DNA of 64,000 bases from a methane-oxidizing endosymbiont of Gigantopelta aegis (GTDB lineage Bacteria > Pseudomonadota > Gammaproteobacteria > Methylococcales > Methylomonadaceae), in contig NZ_JAEHGD010000001.1 of NCBI RefSeq assembly GCF_016097405.1, positions 1,086,307 through 1,150,306 on the forward strand, written 5' to 3'. The stretch's first letter is position 1. Every line of letters starts with the position of its first letter. This document shows, piece by piece, positions 9,696-17,628 of this stretch. The position numbers and the translations under genes were made by a program. The notes below the pieces were generated by a model that searched no databases, was not told the origin of the DNA, and saw nothing but the letters and a program-made list of their open reading frames with translations.

Positions 9696-10118
9696 ATGAT
9701 ATTGAAAGCACTGCATATTATTTTCATGGTTACCTGGTTTGCCGGCTTGTTTTATCTGCCGCGTCTGTTTGTGTACCACGCCATGTCGGAAGACAGCCCA
9801 AGTATTGAGCGCTTTAAAATCATGGAGCGTAAATTGTATTACGGCATCATGACGCCTGGTATGCTGTTGACGCTGCTGTTTGGCAGCTGGATGCTGGTCG
9901 ATTACGCCTGGGCCATGTACAGCAGCTTCGGCTGGCTACATGTCAAATTAGCGTTGATTGTTTTTCTGGTGATTTACCACGCCTTCTGCGGTAAATGGCT
10001 GAATGATTTCAAACATGACCGCAACCGACATTCGCATGTTTATTTCCGCTGGGTCAACGAAATTCCAGTGTTGTTTTTGTTTGCTATCGTTTTTTTAGCA
10101 ACATTAAAGCCATTTTGA
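9696..10118 (+). CDS. hemJ: HemJ-type protoporphyrinogen IX oxidase
   Basis: Membrane enzyme that oxidises protoporphyrinogen IX to protoporphyrin IX in haem synthesis. The 140-aa protein has four predicted helices. The family's conserved histidine lies in LHIIFMVTWFAGLFYLPRLF at the N-terminus, the central MTPGMLLTLLFG and LHVKLALI segments are present, and RWVNEIPVLFLFAIVFLATL ends the protein. It shares direction and close spacing with purEK and converges on rluB. Confidence 0.9.
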   Translation: MILKALHIIFMVTWFAGLFYLPRLFVYHAMSEDSPSIERFKIMERKLYYGIMTPGMLLTLLFGSWMLVDYAWAMYSSFGWLHVKLALIVFLVIYHAFCGKWLNDFKHDRNRHSHVYFRWVNEIPVLFLFAIVFLATLKPF

Positions 10119-10132
10119 TAGCAGACAAAACA

Positions 10133-11026
10133 TTATTTCGGTTGTTCAAGCCCAACATAATCCATCAAATGCGCTAACTCGCGCTCATCTAACTCATAAT
10201 AGGAGCGTTGCTTTATGCGTTCCGGCAACATGGCCGGCCCATAACGCACCCGTTTCAAACGGCTAACTTTTACGCCCTGCGACTCCCATAAACGCCGCAC
10301 CAACCGATTACGACCTTCCATGACCACGACATAAAACCATTTATTGGCACCGTCTTCGCCGCTATGAAATTGAATGTCATTAAAGCGCGCCATACCATCA
10401 TCCAGTTCCACGCCGGTTTTCAAGCGTTCGATCATCGCCTCATCCACATCGCCCAGAATACGTACTGCATATTCCCGATCGATTTCACTTGATGGATGCA
10501 TCAAACGATTAGCAAGCTCACCATTATTGGTCACCAGCAACAATCCTGAAGTATTGATATCCAGACGCCCTACAGCAATCCAACGCCCCACAGTCAATTT
10601 AGGTAGCTGGGTAAACACCACCGGCCGCCCTTCAGGATCTCGTCGCGTGACGACTTCACCTTCGGGTTTATGATAAACCAACACGCGGACCGGTTGCACT
10701 GCATACTTTTCCCATTTGACGATACGCCCATTTACCTTGACCACGTCTCCCGGCTTCAATCGGTAGCCCGGCTGAATCACACCACCGTTCACCACAATTT
10801 TGCCATCTTCTATCCAACGCTCGATTTCCCGCCGCGAAGCCATACCACCCCGCGCCAGAACTTTCTGGATACGTTCACCGTTGAGACTATCAGTGGAGTG
10901 TAGGTTGCCCGGTTCCGCTACGCTCTTGCTCGGATTGCGCACCTTCTGTGTTCTTGTCTGCTGCGGTTTCTTGTTTTTGCTGCGGGGCGGTCTTCTCTTG
11001 TTGTTCACGTTGTTCTTGTCCCTCAT
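10133..11026 (-). CDS. rluB: RluB, 23S rRNA pseudouridine synthase
   Basis: RsuA/RluB-family synthase; E. coli RluB modifies U2605 of 23S rRNA. The product has a basic N-terminal extension (residues 1-48), an S4 RNA-binding domain (ERIQKVLARGGMASRREIER onward) and the catalytic domain with the active Asp in GRLDINTSGLLLV. The first ~45 codons overlap the end of scpB in another frame (10890-11026). Since the S4 domain begins after the overlap, the true start may be internal. The scpA-scpB-rluB order is a common gene neighbourhood. Confidence 0.93.
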   Translation of the reverse strand: MRDKNNVNNKRRPPRSKNKKPQQTRTQKVRNPSKSVAEPGNLHSTDSLNGERIQKVLARGGMASRREIERWIEDGKIVVNGGVIQPGYRLKPGDVVKVNGRIVKWEKYAVQPVRVLVYHKPEGEVVTRRDPEGRPVVFTQLPKLTVGRWIAVGRLDINTSGLLLVTNNGELANRLMHPSSEIDREYAVRILGDVDEAMIERLKTGVELDDGMARFNDIQFHSGEDGANKWFYVVVMEGRNRLVRRLWESQGVKVSRLKRVRYGPAMLPERIKQRSYYELDERELAHLMDYVGLEQPK

Positions 11027-12116
11027 GGTGATGATTAGGTTCTGCCATCAAATCCAGATCATTGATTTGATCGAGTGTCGGTAACTGTTCTAGCGAAGAT
11101 AGATTGAAATAATCCAAAAATTGTTTGGTTGTGCCATACAGAGCGGGACGCCCAGGCACCTCCTTATGTGCAATGATACGAATCCATTCCCGGTCCAATA
11201 GCGTCCGAATAATATTGGAACTGACACTGACGCCGCGGATATCTTCAATTTCGCCGCGCGTGACTGGCTGCCGATAAGCGATAATCGACAAGGTTTCCAA
11301 TAATGCCCGGGAATAACGCGGTGGTTTTTCTTCAAACAGCCTGGAAATCCACGGCGACAATCCTGCCTTGACCTGAAAACGATAGCCGCTGGCCAATTTT
11401 TTCAGGGCAATTGGCCGGTTTTGATAATCTATACTGATTTCATCAATTGCGGCCTGAATTTGCTTCACTTCGGGTTGTTCCAGTTCCGGAAAAACCACCT
11501 GAATTTGTTTAGGCGTCATGCAGCGGTTAGCTGCAAATAAAATGGCTTCGACAATATTTTTCAATGACGTATCGACTGGCACAGAACTTTCTGTATCACC
11601 TGATTCCGTTTCTACGATATTTTGCGCATCATTTTGCCCCTCGACAGACTCAGACACACTCTCGACTTCACTTTCTGTTATCTCTTGTGCCGCCTCGGTC
11701 TTAGGCTTTATATCGTGCATAGTGTTCTGTATTCGTCGAATATCATCTGCTTCAAGTTCTGGATACTGCTGCTGGACGTGTTCAATCGTATGCGATAAAT
11801 CTGCCGCAAAAAGCATTGCATCCAACAACCTTTTTTTATCCAGCCGTGGTTTTTTAGGACGTTTTTTTACGGGCTCGAGTTTGATTTTTTCAAGCTGTTT
11901 TTCAGCACGCTCAAGTGTCTCGGGCTCGGATTTGGATATGGATGTCGCCTGCGGGCTCGGGCTGGATGATGTCGATGCACCCTTCCTTGCTGAGCTCGAG
12001 GATGGCAAGAAACGAGACAACCACCCCGCCTTTTCCTTCTTTTCGGATAAATAACGCTGTGAAAGGGAGCTGATTTGCTCGGTTAAGTTTTTCCAAAATG
12101 GTTGCCATTCGCTCAC
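10890..12116 (-). CDS. scpB: ScpB, condensin complex subunit, with duplicated N-terminal motif
   Basis: ScpB dimers bind ScpA and SMC in the bacterial condensin that organises chromosomes. The conserved double winged-helix domain is at about residues 184-345 (IVEAILFAANRCMT to KQFLDYFNLSSL). At 408 aa it is about twice the usual size. Residues 97-137 (LLDAMLFAADLSHTIEHV onward) look like a second, diverged copy of residues 187-227, joined by an acidic linker. The first ~68 codons overlap scpA and the last ~45 overlap rluB. The true start is uncertain: 12116, or an internal TTG/ATG near 11816-11828. The Gln/Glu-rich tail looks disordered. Confidence 0.9.
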   Translation of the reverse strand: MSEWQPFWKNLTEQISSLSQRYLSEKKEKAGWLSRFLPSSSSARKGASTSSSPSPQATSISKSEPETLERAEKQLEKIKLEPVKKRPKKPRLDKKRLLDAMLFAADLSHTIEHVQQQYPELEADDIRRIQNTMHDIKPKTEAAQEITESEVESVSESVEGQNDAQNIVETESGDTESSVPVDTSLKNIVEAILFAANRCMTPKQIQVVFPELEQPEVKQIQAAIDEISIDYQNRPIALKKLASGYRFQVKAGLSPWISRLFEEKPPRYSRALLETLSIIAYRQPVTRGEIEDIRGVSVSSNIIRTLLDREWIRIIAHKEVPGRPALYGTTKQFLDYFNLSSLEQLPTLDQINDLDLMAEPNHHHEGQEQREQQEKTAPQQKQETAADKNTEGAQSEQERSGTGQPTLH

Positions 12117-12738
12117 GGACTGATAGGGGCTCTTTTGTTATTTGGTGGTGACTAAACTGTTCTGCACGCTTGAGAACCTGCTGAAACGCCAGCAGCAACT
12201 CTTTGAGCTGAACATCCGGTAATGCCTGCTTAACCTCGACGGTTGCTGTATTGATGGATACATCAAAAATATCCCGCTCATAGCGCGGTAGCTCATCGAG
12301 CTGCTCTGCCGCTTTTTTGATGGCTTCATATTCTTGTAATTTCAAAATCAAATAGGCGCGTGGATCTTCTTCCTCGGCTTCTTCATCCGGCACCCGCGGC
12401 AATAACATGCGCGATTTGATTTCGGCCAACAAGGCTGCCATGACCAGATATTCCGCCGCCAACTCCAAGCGCAAGCTGTCCATCATATTGATATAACCGA
12501 TATATTGTCGGGTAATCTCGGCAATGGGAATATTCAGAATATCGACATTTTGTTTACGAATCAAATATAACAACAAATCAAGCGGCCCTTCGAAGGCATC
12601 GAGAAAAACCTCTAGCGCATCAGGCGGGATATATAAATCTTCCGGCAGCTCAGGATAAGGCTGCCCCATCACCTTAGCCAGCGGCAAAGGCTCGGCCGTC
12701 TCGGCTTGTAGCACTGTCGAATCGCCTGCTATGCTCAT
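11911..12738 (-). CDS. scpA: ScpA, condensin complex kleisin subunit
   Basis: Kleisin that bridges the SMC heads in bacterial condensin. The 275-aa protein has the conserved start of the domain FEGPLDLLLYLIRKQNVDI (about residues 49-67), the AEYLVMAALLAEIKSRMLLP helix and a C-terminal winged helix (VVVSFLAILELSKEGCIDI). Its start codon follows immediately after the stop of the M50 protease gene (12739), so the two are probably coupled. Its 3' end overlaps the long form of scpB by about 200 bp in a different frame. Confidence 0.95.
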   Translation of the reverse strand: MSIAGDSTVLQAETAEPLPLAKVMGQPYPELPEDLYIPPDALEVFLDAFEGPLDLLLYLIRKQNVDILNIPIAEITRQYIGYINMMDSLRLELAAEYLVMAALLAEIKSRMLLPRVPDEEAEEEDPRAYLILKLQEYEAIKKAAEQLDELPRYERDIFDVSINTATVEVKQALPDVQLKELLLAFQQVLKRAEQFSHHQITKEPLSVRERMATILEKLNRANQLPFTALFIRKEGKGGVVVSFLAILELSKEGCIDIIQPEPAGDIHIQIRARDT

Positions 12739-13428
12739 TTAGCCCGTCAAACCTGCCAACGAGAAAAACAATGCCTGCATCAGCATCATTGGATACCCCA
12801 AAATCAACCCTAAGCCACCGGTCACCAATAACAGCAGTAAGACATAGAAGCCATAAGGCTCGAGGCGGTAATACTGCCAGGCCATCCGTTCAGGCAACAA
12901 TCCGGCGACAATCCGGCTGCCATCCAAAGGTGGAATCGGTAAAAAGTTAATCAACGCCAACACCAGGTTAATGGAAATACCGGCGATGCCGCTGTAAATC
13001 AAAGGCAGTGCAACAGCCTGGACATCGGCTAGAGACACGCCAATTCTAGCGATTATGGCCCACCCCAATGCCATAAGCAGGTTTGAAATCGGGCCGGCCA
13101 TCGCCACATACATCATATCCTTACGCGGCGATTTAAAATTGCGCGGATCGACCGGCACAGGCTTAGCCCAGCCAAAAATGAAGCCAGCACCTGATAACAA
13201 TAAAATACCCGGCAACAACACCGTACCGACTAAATCAATATGATTCAACGGATTCAGCGTCAATCGCCCTTGCCGGTCGGCAGTATTATCGCCAAACTTC
13301 TTGGCCACCCAGCCATGCGCGACTTCATGCACGGTAATAGCAAACACCACAGGCAGCAACCAAACGACGATTTTTTGCACCATCGTCAACTCATTCATAA
13401 ACATATTCATAACTCCAGTTAAGTACAA
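12739..13428 (-). CDS. Site-2 protease family (M50) membrane metalloprotease
   Basis: Integral membrane zinc protease. The zinc motif HEVAHG lies near residue 34 and the third ligand in NFLPIPPLDGSRIV near residue 175; about five hydrophobic helices are present. The 229-aa size fits the small SpoIVFB/YwhC-like group found beside scpA in many bacteria, not RseP, since no PDZ domain is present. Start could be at 13428 or at internal Met codons 7, 9 or 11. The substrate is unknown. Confidence 0.9.
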   Translation of the reverse strand: MYLTGVMNMFMNELTMVQKIVVWLLPVVFAITVHEVAHGWVAKKFGDNTADRQGRLTLNPLNHIDLVGTVLLPGILLLSGAGFIFGWAKPVPVDPRNFKSPRKDMMYVAMAGPISNLLMALGWAIIARIGVSLADVQAVALPLIYSGIAGISINLVLALINFLPIPPLDGSRIVAGLLPERMAWQYYRLEPYGFYVLLLLLVTGGLGLILGYPMMLMQALFFSLAGLTG

Positions 13429-13583
13429 GACAAGTGCTTATAGATGCCACGACAATTAGGTAAATGGAAGCGCAAAATCCATCAAAATCGCTGCTTCCCA
13501 CAGTCCTCCGTGAAAATCTATAGCACCGCTCCCTGGCTTCGACGCCCTATGTATTCTCATGCGGAAGCGGTGAGAATGGGTAA

Positions 13584-13644
13584 ACCCAGCACCTCATGCT
13601 GATGGCACATTTTCATCCCCGCCATCAATGACGAGGTGCTGGGT
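13584..13644. repeat. Long imperfect hairpin downstream of yciO
   Basis: Arms ACCCAGCACCTC and GAGGTGCTGGGT enclose a second pairing TGATGGC/GCCATCA, with a small bulge and a loop of about 14 bases. It lies in the 225-bp gap between yciO and the M50 gene. A further alternative stem, ATTCTCA/TGAGAAT, lies just left of it at about 13553-13577. There is no T-run on the minus strand, so it looks like a REP-type element or an RNA-processing hairpin more than an intrinsic terminator. The remainder of 13429-13583 shows no gene. Confidence 0.5.
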
Positions 13645-13653
13645 AAAGGGGAA

Positions 13654-14274
13654 TTAATCTAGCATGGGCGCGTGACCGGCACCTTGTCGAACAATCTCGA
13701 TTTGATTATCGTGACAATCGATAATGGTTGTCGGTTGATATTCGATAATGCCAGCATCGATAACCAGATCCAGCTCATGTTCCAATTTTTCCCGAATATC
13801 ATACGGGTCACTCAATGCTTCGTCTTCTCCCGGCAAAATCATAGTTGAGGTGAACAAAGGCTCCCCGAGCTCTTTAACCAGCATCAAAGCAATCTTACAA
13901 TCGGGCACGCGAATCCCCACGGTCTTTTTCTTGGCCTGCTGCAAGCGCCGAGGAACTTCTCGGGTCGCATCCAGAATAAACGTAAATGGCCCGGGAATCA
14001 GGCTTTTAATCAGACGGAAAGCGTCATTACCCATTTTGGTAAAATTTGAAACCTGCGCCAGGTTTTCACATACCAGCGTGAAGTTATGTTTATTATCCAG
14101 CTGCCGAATACGGCAAATTTTATCCAATGCCGGCTTGTCGCCAATATGACAAGCCAACGCATAAGATGTATCGGTCGGATAAACGATCACCCCTCCTTGC
14201 CGAATAATCTCAACGGCTTGATGGATCAATCGTGGTTGCGGATTATCTGGATGAATTTCAAAATACTGTGCCAT
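13654..14274 (-). CDS. yciO: YciO/Sua5/YrdC-family protein
   Basis: A 206-aa member of the YrdC-like fold. The N-terminal part has the signature IRQGGVIVYPTDTSYALAC and CRIRQLDNKHNFTLVC, and the KKKTVGIRVPD segment follows. This is the YciO branch rather than the shorter TsaC; family members bind RNA or nucleotides, and some have weak threonylcarbamoyl-AMP synthase activity. It lies beside tsaB, which may reflect a link to the t6A tRNA modification, but that function is not proved here. Confidence 0.9.
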   Translation of the reverse strand: MAQYFEIHPDNPQPRLIHQAVEIIRQGGVIVYPTDTSYALACHIGDKPALDKICRIRQLDNKHNFTLVCENLAQVSNFTKMGNDAFRLIKSLIPGPFTFILDATREVPRRLQQAKKKTVGIRVPDCKIALMLVKELGEPLFTSTMILPGEDEALSDPYDIREKLEHELDLVIDAGIIEYQPTTIIDCHDNQIEIVRQGAGHAPMLD

Positions 14275-14336
14275 GTCAAAAAATCTTGTTCTTTGTCGCG
14301 TTTATTAATGAAAGTATTGTAACTGATTCTTATCAA

Positions 14337-15020
14337 TTACCTTTCCGATTCTTTTTTAGCTACTTTATCACGCAGATAAACCGGCATGGCTCGTTCCGGC
14401 GCAACTGCCTTGCCCTGCCGGTAATCCTCGGCCGCCAACTGCACCACAGTCACCGCATGCGGCCAAACATCGACATCAACCGTTTCGAGCTGGGATCCGA
14501 GCCGCGTCGATAATTGTGCTTCGTAAACACCCCAGCCCGAACCGACACCACAGCCTTTGCCCTCAGGAAATACAATAGCCTCAGCCGGCGTTACCGCCTC
14601 TTGTCCGACTAATTGCGCCAGTCCCTGGCTGTTTTTTTGATAGACCGCCCAAAAAATCTCACCCATGCGAGCATCCAACGCGGTAAATACCAGATTGTGC
14701 TGGTTCCGGTTGAAAGAAAATTGCGCCATCGATGCCAACGTGGAAACCGGCAGCACAGGTACATCAGCACCTAACGCAATGCCTTGCACCACGCCGGTGG
14801 CGATTCTGACACCGGTAAACGAACCCGGCCCGCAGCCAAACGCAATAGCATCGAGTTGACTGACCGCCAAATCTGCCTCGTGCAATAACGCCTCGATCAT
14901 CGGCAATATCAAACGCGTATGTTCGCGCGGCGCCATTTGAAAACGCTCACAAATCTCGCCATCCACCCATAATGCCGCAGAACACGCCGGTGTTGCCGTT
15001 TCAACCGCCAATAATTTCAC
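14337..15020 (-). CDS. tsaB: TsaB, tRNA t6A modification protein
   Basis: Partner of TsaD in the complex that adds threonylcarbamoyl to A37 of ANN-decoding tRNAs. The 227-aa protein begins MKLLAVETATPACSAALW and has the family's AFGCGPGSFTGVRIATGV motif near residue 62-79. The start overlaps the end of the helicase gene by 4 bp, so the two are coupled. Confidence 0.95.
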   Translation of the reverse strand: MKLLAVETATPACSAALWVDGEICERFQMAPREHTRLILPMIEALLHEADLAVSQLDAIAFGCGPGSFTGVRIATGVVQGIALGADVPVLPVSTLASMAQFSFNRNQHNLVFTALDARMGEIFWAVYQKNSQGLAQLVGQEAVTPAEAIVFPEGKGCGVGSGWGVYEAQLSTRLGSQLETVDVDVWPHAVTVVQLAAEDYRQGKAVAPERAMPVYLRDKVAKKESER

Positions 15021-16939
15021 GACTTCCTCTCATCCGCAAAAAATTGTTTAACATCTTCCATCTCCCGGCTACGTCGCATCGGCGGTACACTGTCCAGAAA
15101 CATCTGCCCATAAGCCCGTTTCAATAAACGTGGATCACACACCATCAGTACACCACGGTCATTTTCATCCCGAATCAAGCGCCCAACGCCTTGCCGCAAA
15201 GCAATAATGGCTGCCGGCAATTGATATTCAAAAAAAGGGTTGCGACCCTGTTGTTCCATCGCATGCAGTCGCGCCTTCAAAACTGGGTCACCGGGGGAAG
15301 CAAACGGCAGTTTGTCAATAATAACGCAGGATAACGCATCGCCCCTGACATCCACGCCTTCCCAAAAACTGGCTGTTGCTAACAGTATGGCGTTACCTTT
15401 TTGTTTGAATTGCTCCAGTAAAACCTGCTTGGATTTTGTCCCCTGCACTAATAAAGGGTAATCGACTCGGTCGGCCAACAATTCTGCCGCACGCTGTAAT
15501 GCCCGGTGACTTGTGAATAAAAAGAAAGCCCGGCCTCGGCTGGCTTCCAAAACAGGCACGACAAATTCTATGATTTTATCGGTATAATCGGATTCAGCTG
15601 GCTTAGGCAGTCCGCGCGGGTGATAAAACAACGCCTGTTTTGCATAATCGAACGGACTGTCCCAACTTTTACATTCGGCGTCATACAAACCCAAATTACG
15701 GGAAAAATGCTCAAACCGGCCAGCCACGCTCAAGGTTGCCGAGGTAAAAATCCAGGTCGCTGGATGCTGCTGCATGAAGTCCTTAAATTCCTTGGCAATA
15801 TCCAGTGGTGTTCGGCTCAACATGAATGATTTGCTATGTACCTCAAACCATTTTATCCATTCACCTTGTTCATCATGCAAAATGCTATTGAGCTGATTCT
15901 CATAGTTTTCCGCCCGCTCAAAACACGATTCTAAGCCTTTACTGCGCACCGATGCTATTTCCAATTGATCAGTCAATGTCTGCAAGTGCCGATACACCGA
16001 TTCTAGCGCCGCCGAAATCTTGGGATTATTTTCAATTTCCTGCCAATCGCCGCGACGCAGCTCCAGCCCAAAGGCCAGACGCAAATCTTTGACTTCAATC
16101 CGTAATTCTTCAAATGCGCTACGAAGATCAGGCATATCGCTAGCCTCTTTAAAATATTCGACTTCAGTATCAGCAGCTAAATCATTCAACTGCCTAGCGC
16201 CGATAGACACACCTAAAAAATTAGACGCAACATCGGCTAACTGATGTGCTTCATCAATGATCACTACCTCTGCGCTCGGCAGTAATTCGCCAAAGCCAAT
16301 TTGCCGGATCGACCAATCCGCACATAACAAATGATGATTCACCACGACTAAATCGGCTTCTTGCGCTTTTTTGCGTGCCTGTACAAAAAAACAATCGGCA
16401 TAATCCGGGCAATCCTGTCCTAAGCAGTTTTCCACCGTCGATGTCGCGTTGTACCAGATAGGATTGCCTTCCTGCACATCGCTGATTTCGGCAATATCGC
16501 CGGTTTTAGTGCGTTTGGCCCATTGCTTGATCTGTGCCAGCGCCGCAGCGTCTTCTTTGTTATAACCGATCGCATTATTCAGTGCGTTGTCCAACCGATA
16601 GGTGCACAAATAATTGGCCCTGCCTTTCAATAATGCCGGTACGAAAGGCTGCTGCTTCAAGGCGCTGCGAATAACGGGAATATCCTTATTGAATAACTGA
16701 TCCTGTAGATTTTTGGTGCCGGTGGACACAATCACTTTTTTTCCGGCCAGAATGGCGGGAATCAAATAGGCGAAGGTTTTACCAGTCCCGGTGCCGGCTT
16801 CGGCAATCAGATTCTGTTCGGACTCGATGGCTTGCCAGATTGCCTCAGCCATATCAACCTGGCCTGCTCTCGGCTGATAATCTTCGATAACACAGGATAA
16901 ATTACCGTCCGCGGCAAAAAATTGTTTAACGACTGACAC
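15017..16939 (-). CDS. DinG/YoaA-type Fe-S ATP-dependent DNA helicase
   Basis: XPD-like superfamily 2 helicase, 5'-3', probably involved in repair of damaged or R-loop-containing DNA. Walker A AEAGTGTGKT is at about residues 46-54, the DEAH box (VVIIDEAHQLAD) near residue 230, and four cysteines in the region CTYRLDN...CLGQDCPDYADCFF would hold the [4Fe-4S] cluster. C-terminal motifs ATASFWEGVDVRGDALS and QGVGRLIRD are intact. At 640 aa it matches YoaA more closely than DinG. It overlaps tsaB by 4 bp. Confidence 0.92.
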   Translation of the reverse strand: MSVVKQFFAADGNLSCVIEDYQPRAGQVDMAEAIWQAIESEQNLIAEAGTGTGKTFAYLIPAILAGKKVIVSTGTKNLQDQLFNKDIPVIRSALKQQPFVPALLKGRANYLCTYRLDNALNNAIGYNKEDAAALAQIKQWAKRTKTGDIAEISDVQEGNPIWYNATSTVENCLGQDCPDYADCFFVQARKKAQEADLVVVNHHLLCADWSIRQIGFGELLPSAEVVIIDEAHQLADVASNFLGVSIGARQLNDLAADTEVEYFKEASDMPDLRSAFEELRIEVKDLRLAFGLELRRGDWQEIENNPKISAALESVYRHLQTLTDQLEIASVRSKGLESCFERAENYENQLNSILHDEQGEWIKWFEVHSKSFMLSRTPLDIAKEFKDFMQQHPATWIFTSATLSVAGRFEHFSRNLGLYDAECKSWDSPFDYAKQALFYHPRGLPKPAESDYTDKIIEFVVPVLEASRGRAFFLFTSHRALQRAAELLADRVDYPLLVQGTKSKQVLLEQFKQKGNAILLATASFWEGVDVRGDALSCVIIDKLPFASPGDPVLKARLHAMEQQGRNPFFEYQLPAAIIALRQGVGRLIRDENDRGVLMVCDPRLLKRAYGQMFLDSVPPMRRSREMEDVKQFFADERKS

Positions 16940-16942
16940 GAT

Positions 16943-17524
16943 TTATTGAATCTGGCGCACTTTTAATTCGGCTTCCCTGGCACCTTGCAAATCATGCTGC
17001 AAGCGTCTGGCCTGTGCAATCAACAACCAGCATTGCCGTTTCAAACGCGGATTACCGGCCGCCAATAACGCCGCTTTCTTGGCCAAATCTTCTGCCAATA
17101 CAGGTTTTTCCTGTTGCAGGCGTATTTTTGCCAGTTTATAAGTGATTTCAGGGTTACGCGGCGTAATCCGCAATGCTCGTTCCAATCTTGCAACTGCCGC
17201 ATCTAAATCTCCCGCACGGCTGTAGCGCTCAGATTCAGAAATCAACGCGACGACAGCCGGCGTCAACGGTTTATTGACGGACTCATAACGAGAATACTGT
17301 GGTGGCGCAACGCTCTCCGTCTTGCTGGCCTGATTATTACCCGCTCTCGGCGTCGTTTCTGTCACAGTCGGCTCGTAAGGGCGTTCCAAAGGTTTTGAAT
17401 ACGGCGGATTCCGATACGGATCGACAACTGTGCCTGATCCATAAACTGGCGCGGGCGGCTGGTAACCCGTGCAGGCTTGCATACCCAACAAAGGAAAAAG
17501 AAACAAAAATCGACGAGATTGCAT
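16943..17524 (-). CDS. TPR-containing outer-membrane-type lipoprotein
   Basis: Start chosen at 17524 (MQSRRFLFLFPLLGMQAC), which gives a proper lipoprotein signal with lipobox LGMQAC; the longer form from 17590 would bury it. A Pro/Ser-rich linker follows, then a tetratricopeptide region (AVARLERALRITPRNPEITYKLAKIRLQQ...AEDLAKKAALLA). The 193-aa protein ends 3 bp before the helicase start. TPR lipoproteins of this kind often act as adaptors in envelope assembly; the partner is unknown. Confidence 0.8.
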   Translation of the reverse strand: MQSRRFLFLFPLLGMQACTGYQPPAPVYGSGTVVDPYRNPPYSKPLERPYEPTVTETTPRAGNNQASKTESVAPPQYSRYESVNKPLTPAVVALISESERYSRAGDLDAAVARLERALRITPRNPEITYKLAKIRLQQEKPVLAEDLAKKAALLAAGNPRLKRQCWLLIAQARRLQHDLQGAREAELKVRQIQ

Positions 17525-17628
17525 GTTAGCTGACGACCCATTCAAAAAAACGTTATTATACCCGAAGTCAATCGACACAAGAGAAGCCAAGCTGATTTAT
17601 GCCGCATATATGAAAAAGCACTCTTTTA

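Noticed and set aside
10374-11084. Plus-strand ORFs antisense to rluB and scpB
   Set aside because: They are shadows of conserved minus-strand genes with no supporting start signals.
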